DNA of 64,000 nt from Trueperella sp. (GTDB taxonomy: Bacteria; Actinomycetota; Actinomycetes; Actinomycetales; Actinomycetaceae): contig JALEWQ010000063.1 of NCBI GenBank assembly GCA_022783305.1, positions 1 to 64,000 on the forward strand, read 5' to 3'. The notes under the pieces are model-generated. The model did not search any database and was not told the origin of the DNA. It saw only the letters and a program-made list of their open reading frames with translations. Position numbers and translations under genes: made by a program. Below are positions 59,882 through 64,000 of the stretch, piece after piece. Position 1 is the first letter of the stretch. Every line of letters begins with the position of its first letter.

Positions 59882-62458
59882 TCAGTCGCGTCCGGTGAGC
59901 TGCCAGGCATCCTCGTCGGGCTCGTCCTCCTGCGGCTCGTAGGCGAGCGGATCGGTGGCGTAGCGGTCGTTGTCCAAAACCACCGTGCGCTCCGTCGGGG
60001 CGATGTCCTCGCCGTCTCCCTCGTCCAGGTCCACGCCCGCGCCGGCGTGGCCGTGGGCGTAGGGACGCGATTCGGCATCGGGTTCGCGTGCCACGTCCGC
60101 GTCGCCGAAGTCGGCGTCAGCGTAGCGGTCCTCCCCCTGTGCCGGCTCGCGCAGCGAGACGTCCTCGCCTCGGATCATTGCCAGCACCGTGGGCAGCTGC
60201 TCGGGGGTGGCAAGCACCTCGCGGGCCTTCGATCCCTCAGAGGGGCCGACCACCTCGCGTGCTTCGAGCAGGTCCATCATGCGCCCCGCCTTGGCAAAAC
60301 CGATACGCAGCTTGCGCTGGAGCATGGAGGTTGAGCCGAATTGGGTGGTGACCACCAGTTCGGCGGCCTGCAAAAGGATGTCGAGGTCGTCTCCGATGTC
60401 CTCGTCAATGACGCGCTTTTCGGTCTTCGGGATCACGTCCTCGCGGTAGACGGGCTGCATCTGCGCCTTGACGTGCCCCACCACCGCCGCGATCTCGTCC
60501 TCCGTCACCCAGGCACCCTGCACGCGCATCGGCTTCGAGGCCCCCGAGGGCATGAAGAGGGCGTCTCCCATACCGATAAGCTTCTCGGCGCCCGAGGAGT
60601 CGAGGATGACACGCGAGTCGGCCAGGGAGGAGGTCATGAAGGCCAGGCGTGAGGGAATGTTGGCCTTGATCAGACCCGTGACCACGTCCACCGACGGGCG
60701 CTGCGTGGCGAGCACCAAGTGGATGCCCGCGGCGCGCGCGAGCTGGGTGATGCGCTGGATAGATGCCTCCACGTCACGCGGGGCCACCATCATCATGTCG
60801 GCCAACTCGTCGACCACCACGAGCAGGTAGGGGTAGGGCTGCAGCTTGCGCTCCGAGCCCGGCGTGGCGGTGACTCTGCCCGAGCGGACGGCGTCGTTGA
60901 AGTCGTCGATGTGCTTGAAGCCGTAGTGAGAGAGGTCGTCGTAGCGCTGGTCCATCTCGCGCACCACCCATTCGAGGGCCTCGGCAGCCTTCTTGGGGTT
61001 GGTGATGATCGGCGTGATCAGGTGTGGGATGCCGGCGTAGATGGTCAGCTCCACGCGCTTGGGATCGACGAGGATCATGCGCACCTCCTCGGGGGTGGCG
61101 CGCATCATGATGGAGGTGATCATCGAATTGATGAACGAGGACTTGCCGGCTCCGGTGGCGCCCGCGACCAGCAGGTGGGGCATCTTGGCAAGGTTCGCGA
61201 CGACGAACTGCCCGCCCACGCTCTTACCCATGGCAACGACGAGCGGGTGATTCTGCTTGCGGGCCGCCGAGCTACGTAGCACGTCGCCAACCATGACGGT
61301 CTCGCGGTCGGTGTTGGGGACCTCGATGCCGATAGCCGACTTTCCGGGGATCGGCGAAAGGATGCGCACGTCGGCCGAGGCCACCGCGTAGGCGATGTTC
61401 TTCGACAGCGAGGTGATGCGGTCGACCTTGACGCCCGGGCCAAGCTCAACCTCATACTGGGTGACCGTCGGGCCGCGCGAGAAACCGACCACCTCGGCGT
61501 CGACGGAGAACTCGTTGAAGACGCGGGTGAGAACCTCGACGACGTGCTCATTGGCCTCCGACCGTTCGACGCCCGGAGGGCCCTCAACCAGCAGGTCGGC
61601 GGGTGGCAGAGTGTAGGTGATGTTCGAGGACAGCTCGAGTTGCTCGACGCGAGGCGGCAGCGGTTCGGGCTTCGGGGCCTTCCTCACGATCGGCTTGCGA
61701 ACGGGGCGTGCAAGCTCCGCCTGTTCGGAATGCTCGGTGGCCTGGGCGGCGTCGTCGGAGCCGGCGCCGCTTGCCGGTTCGGGCTGGACGGTGGCGACCT
61801 TCGTCGGCTCGATCTCGGCGGGCTCGGCCGGCGCCTTCTTTCCCCGGCGCACCCGCGAGCGCACGGGCTCGGACATGGCGACGGTGGGGGCCTCGTCGGC
61901 AGCTTCCTCCCTGCGTGCGGCCCGGCGAGCCCTGACCCAGTCGACGATGTCGCGTACCGAGGTGTTGGCCGAGAACAGCATGGCGTACACGCCGAGGAGC
62001 ACCAGGAGCGGGATGGCTCCCCACACCGACACGAGCAGAGCGAGCAGTCCCCCGGAGACGAGGCCGACAATGCCGCCGGCGGCCTCAAGGCCCTCGAATC
62101 CGGCGGAGATGGCCGGCTGGCCCATCGCCACGTGCAAGATGCCGGTGATCGACAGGGTCAGCAGGGTCATCCCGACGACGAAGCGGCGGTTCGTGTTGCC
62201 CACCGAGCGGCGGAACAGCTTCACCGCGACGCCAATCAGCATGACCGGGACGAAGATCGACAGCGCCCCGACCACGCCAGCCGTGGCGTGATGGATGACA
62301 GCGCCCAGCAGGCCGGACAGGGAGAACCACTCGCGCAGCGCCACGATGATCGCCAGCGCGAGCATGATGAAGGCCAAGCCTTCATATCCGCGCGGCGTGG
62401 TGTCTTCCTCGCCAACCTTGGGTTTGTGTGAATTGGCAGACTTGTTCGTCCGAGCCAT
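59882..62458 (-). CDS. ftsK: DNA translocase FtsK/SpoIIIE
   Basis: Hexameric motor that clears chromosome ends through the septum. 858 residues: about four N-terminal helices (30-170), a charged Ala/Pro/Glu linker, the alpha-beta motor (VVGFSRGPTVTQYEVELGPG, Walker A VAGATGAGKSSFINSM, Walker B YLLVVVDELADMMM) and the winged-helix gamma domain (TQFGSTSMLQRKLRIGFAKA) that reads KOPS. An acidic tail of about 80 residues follows gamma. ATG 62458 has AGAGGAG upstream. Confidence 0.96.
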   Translation of the reverse strand: MARTNKSANSHKPKVGEEDTTPRGYEGLAFIMLALAIIVALREWFSLSGLLGAVIHHATAGVVGALSIFVPVMLIGVAVKLFRRSVGNTNRRFVVGMTLLTLSITGILHVAMGQPAISAGFEGLEAAGGIVGLVSGGLLALLVSVWGAIPLLVLLGVYAMLFSANTSVRDIVDWVRARRAARREEAADEAPTVAMSEPVRSRVRRGKKAPAEPAEIEPTKVATVQPEPASGAGSDDAAQATEHSEQAELARPVRKPIVRKAPKPEPLPPRVEQLELSSNITYTLPPADLLVEGPPGVERSEANEHVVEVLTRVFNEFSVDAEVVGFSRGPTVTQYEVELGPGVKVDRITSLSKNIAYAVASADVRILSPIPGKSAIGIEVPNTDRETVMVGDVLRSSAARKQNHPLVVAMGKSVGGQFVVANLAKMPHLLVAGATGAGKSSFINSMITSIMMRATPEEVRMILVDPKRVELTIYAGIPHLITPIITNPKKAAEALEWVVREMDQRYDDLSHYGFKHIDDFNDAVRSGRVTATPGSERKLQPYPYLLVVVDELADMMMVAPRDVEASIQRITQLARAAGIHLVLATQRPSVDVVTGLIKANIPSRLAFMTSSLADSRVILDSSGAEKLIGMGDALFMPSGASKPMRVQGAWVTEDEIAAVVGHVKAQMQPVYREDVIPKTEKRVIDEDIGDDLDILLQAAELVVTTQFGSTSMLQRKLRIGFAKAGRMMDLLEAREVVGPSEGSKAREVLATPEQLPTVLAMIRGEDVSLREPAQGEDRYADADFGDADVAREPDAESRPYAHGHAGAGVDLDEGDGEDIAPTERTVVLDNDRYATDPLAYEPQEDEPDEDAWQLTGRD

Positions 62459-62577
62459 GTCTCCTCTTTCGTGCAAGATTCAGTTTGAGCCTAACGGCCG
62501 GGCCCCGGATGCGACCACAGGCACGCGCACACGTGGCCCAAATGTGACTTGTTGCCATCCACGGATGGCCGATTCAT

Positions 62578-62583
62578 TAGACT
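62578..62583 (+). promoter_or_regulatory. Putative -10 (TAGACT) of a leaderless promoter
   Basis: TAGACT, 6-nt spacer, ATG 62590, with no ribosome-binding site. The rest of the 131-nt gap from ftsK shows nothing definite; TTGCCA at 62552 is a possible -35 with a long 20-nt spacer. Confidence 0.45.
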
Positions 62584-62589
62584 CGGCCC

Positions 62590-63492
62590 ATGAGTATTTC
62601 TGTGAGCATCCCCCAACCTGACCTGCGTCCCCTCCTCGAGAGCTACGCCGGCGAGGTAGAGATTATCGAGTGGGATATCAAGAGCCCCGCGCCCCAGCGT
62701 CACATCGACATGGTCATCACCCCGTTCGTCACCTATAAGCCCGACTACCGCTTCCTGGAGGGCGTGGACGCCTCGCTGATCCAGACGACGTCGATCGGCT
62801 TCGACCAGATCATCGGCCACGTCGGTGCCATCCCGCTCGCGAATGCCGCCACGGTTCACGAGACCGCCACCGCCGAGCTGACCCTCGGCCTCCTGCTCGT
62901 CATGCAGCGCCAACTTCAGCGGGCCGTTCACTCCCGGGAGGCCGGTAAGTGGGATCTCTTCTTCGCCCCGGGGCTCGCCGACAAGAAGGTACTCCTCATT
63001 GGCTACGGCGGGGTGGGTAAGGCGATCGCGACGCGCCTTGAGCCCTTCGAGGTCGACCTGTATCGGGCGGCGTCGAGGCATCGCGAAGACGAACGCGGAA
63101 CAATTTACGGCCCCGAGGATCTGCCCGGCCTCCTGCCCGAGATGGATATTGTCATCGTGATCGTCCCCGGTGCGGCGTCGACGAACAACATGGTCGGCGA
63201 TGCGTTCCTGTCGAAGATGAAGGATGGGGCACTGCTGGTGAACATGGCGCGCGGGTCGGTGGCGGACACCGACGCGCTCGTGCGCCATGCAGACCGGTTG
63301 AGGATCGCGTTCGACGTCGTTAATCCCGAGCCGCTACCGGAGGGCCACCCGCTCTACACGCATCCGAATGTCTTCTTCACCCCGCACCTGGGTGGGTATG
63401 CGGACGCGCTGTGGCCGCGCCTGGAGGCGCTTCTCCACCGGCAGATCGCCCACTTGGAGAAGGCCGAGCCGGTGGAGAACCGCGTCAACTAG
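62590..63492 (+). CDS. D-isomer-specific 2-hydroxyacid dehydrogenase
   Basis: 300-residue NAD-dependent dehydrogenase of the SerA/GhrA superfamily without an ACT domain. Nucleotide loop VLLIGYGGVGKAIATRL; catalytic Arg in LVNMARGSVAD, Glu in FDVVNPEPLPEGHPL, His in FFTPHLGGYADAL. Substrate not predictable; glyoxylate/hydroxypyruvate or phosphoglycerate-like acids are options. Its stop overlaps the RNase J stop: both use the CTAG at 63489-63492. Confidence 0.9.
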   Translation: MSISVSIPQPDLRPLLESYAGEVEIIEWDIKSPAPQRHIDMVITPFVTYKPDYRFLEGVDASLIQTTSIGFDQIIGHVGAIPLANAATVHETATAELTLGLLLVMQRQLQRAVHSREAGKWDLFFAPGLADKKVLLIGYGGVGKAIATRLEPFEVDLYRAASRHREDERGTIYGPEDLPGLLPEMDIVIVIVPGAASTNNMVGDAFLSKMKDGALLVNMARGSVADTDALVRHADRLRIAFDVVNPEPLPEGHPLYTHPNVFFTPHLGGYADALWPRLEALLHRQIAHLEKAEPVENRVN

Positions 63493-64000
63493 GCTTCGAT
63501 GATGGTGGGGATGATCATTGGCTTGCGGCGCAGCTTGCGAGCCACCCACCGTCCCACGACGCGCCGCATTGCCTGTTGCATCTGGTAGGTGTTGGCGGAC
63601 TCGTTCGCGATTGCCTGGTCGAGAGCCGTGCGCACGTCAGGCAGGATCTCTTCGAAGACGGAGTCGTCCTCGGCCATGCCGCGGGCCTGGATGTGCGGGC
63701 CTGTGAGCACCTTCCGCTCCTGAGCGTCGATGACGGCGAAGATCGCGATAAAGCCCTCCTCGCCCAGCGTGCGCCGGTCGGTGAGCTCGGCCTCGCCGAT
63801 CTCGCCCACGGAGGATCCGTCCACGTAGACATACCCGCAGGGCACTTCACCGACGATCGAGCAGTGGCCGTCAACCATGTCGATGACCGAGCCGTCCTCG
63901 GCCAGGATGACGTTCTCGGCCGGCACGCCCGTCTTGACCGCGATGGCGCCGTTGGCCACGAGGTGGCGCACTTCGCCGTGGACCGGCATGGCGTATTCGG
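63489..64000 (-). CDS. rnj: Ribonuclease J, C-terminal part (partial)
   Basis: Metallo-beta-lactamase/beta-CASP ribonuclease; the frame enters from the right edge with EYAMPVHGEVRHLVANG, the conserved beta-CASP C-motif region, then ENVILAEDGSVIDM and the RNase J C-terminal domain (FAVIDAQERKVLTGPHIQARG). About 170 residues are visible and the catalytic N-terminal HxHxDH lies outside. RNase J degrades and matures RNA, including 5'-exonuclease activity. Convergent with the dehydrogenase gene. Confidence 0.9.
   Translation of the reverse strand, partial: EYAMPVHGEVRHLVANGAIAVKTGVPAENVILAEDGSVIDMVDGHCSIVGEVPCGYVYVDGSSVGEIGEAELTDRRTLGEEGFIAIFAVIDAQERKVLTGPHIQARGMAEDDSVFEEILPDVRTALDQAIANESANTYQMQQAMRRVVGRWVARKLRRKPMIIPTIIEA

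Noticed and set aside
1..64000. tRNA, rRNA, CRISPR arrays, insertion sequences or prophage
   Set aside because: Gaps between genes are short and were read through; no cloverleaf-like sequence, regular spacer repeats, transposase or phage gene was seen.

Overview
The window is a gene-dense, GC-rich bacterial chromosome segment of about 61 protein genes. I see no tRNA or rRNA gene, no insertion sequence, no prophage and no CRISPR array. The lineage looks actinobacterial: DivIVA/Wag31 with SepF and YggT downstream of ftsZ, a HelD-type helicase, ClgR, DUF3040, DUF3046 and DUF6457 proteins, TCGAAC-N4-GTTCGA-type LexA boxes, and many apparently leaderless starts. MurE carries a DDPH motif where diaminopimelate-adding enzymes have DNPR, which points to a lysine- or ornithine-type wall. 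With the gene order, this suggests Actinomycetaceae (Trueperella/Arcanobacterium-like); that assignment is an inference.

Layout. 1-1250: end of a Tat operon (TatA-like tail, tatC, DUF6457). 1289-4558: dnaG and dgt. 4594-5631: a divergent protein that looks like a glycoside hydrolase 13 fold without its catalytic residues. 5676-9543: glyS, yibE/F and dusB, tightly coupled and behind a structured leader. 9708-12919: a zinc-uptake operon (znuA-znuC-znuB-zur) with a Zur-like operator over a leaderless promoter. 12959-17317: a VTT membrane protein, an S4 protein and dnaE. 17400-21615: lspA, rluD and a GNAT gene, then wag31, yggT, sepF and pgeF.

21680-36940 is a complete dcw cluster on the minus strand: mraZ, rsmH, ftsL, ftsI, murE, murF, mraY, murD, ftsW, murG, murC, ftsQ, ftsZ. 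Most junctions are stop/start overlaps. It opens with a promoter embedded in MraZ-type repeats and closes with an intrinsic terminator. A perfect 10-bp inverted repeat lies just before ftsZ, next to a likely ftsZ promoter.

37183-46724 holds DUF3040, dinB, a spermidine-synthase-like methyltransferase fold, a PAC2 protein, helD, serA, fadD and nrdR. 46903-57989 is a DNA-damage and RNA-modification region. A LysM membrane protein and lexA diverge across four LexA boxes, followed by dinG, hflX, an RsmC-like methyltransferase, miaA, miaB, recX and recA, the last with a LexA box between -35 and -10. Then come DUF3046, clgR and pncC. 57982-64000 holds pgsA, a CapA-like lipoprotein, ftsK, a D-2-hydroxyacid dehydrogenase and the C-terminal part of RNase J.

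Most genes are housekeeping. The less expected content is regulatory (leaderless promoters, operator-like palindromes, structured leaders) plus the degenerate glycosidase-like protein.
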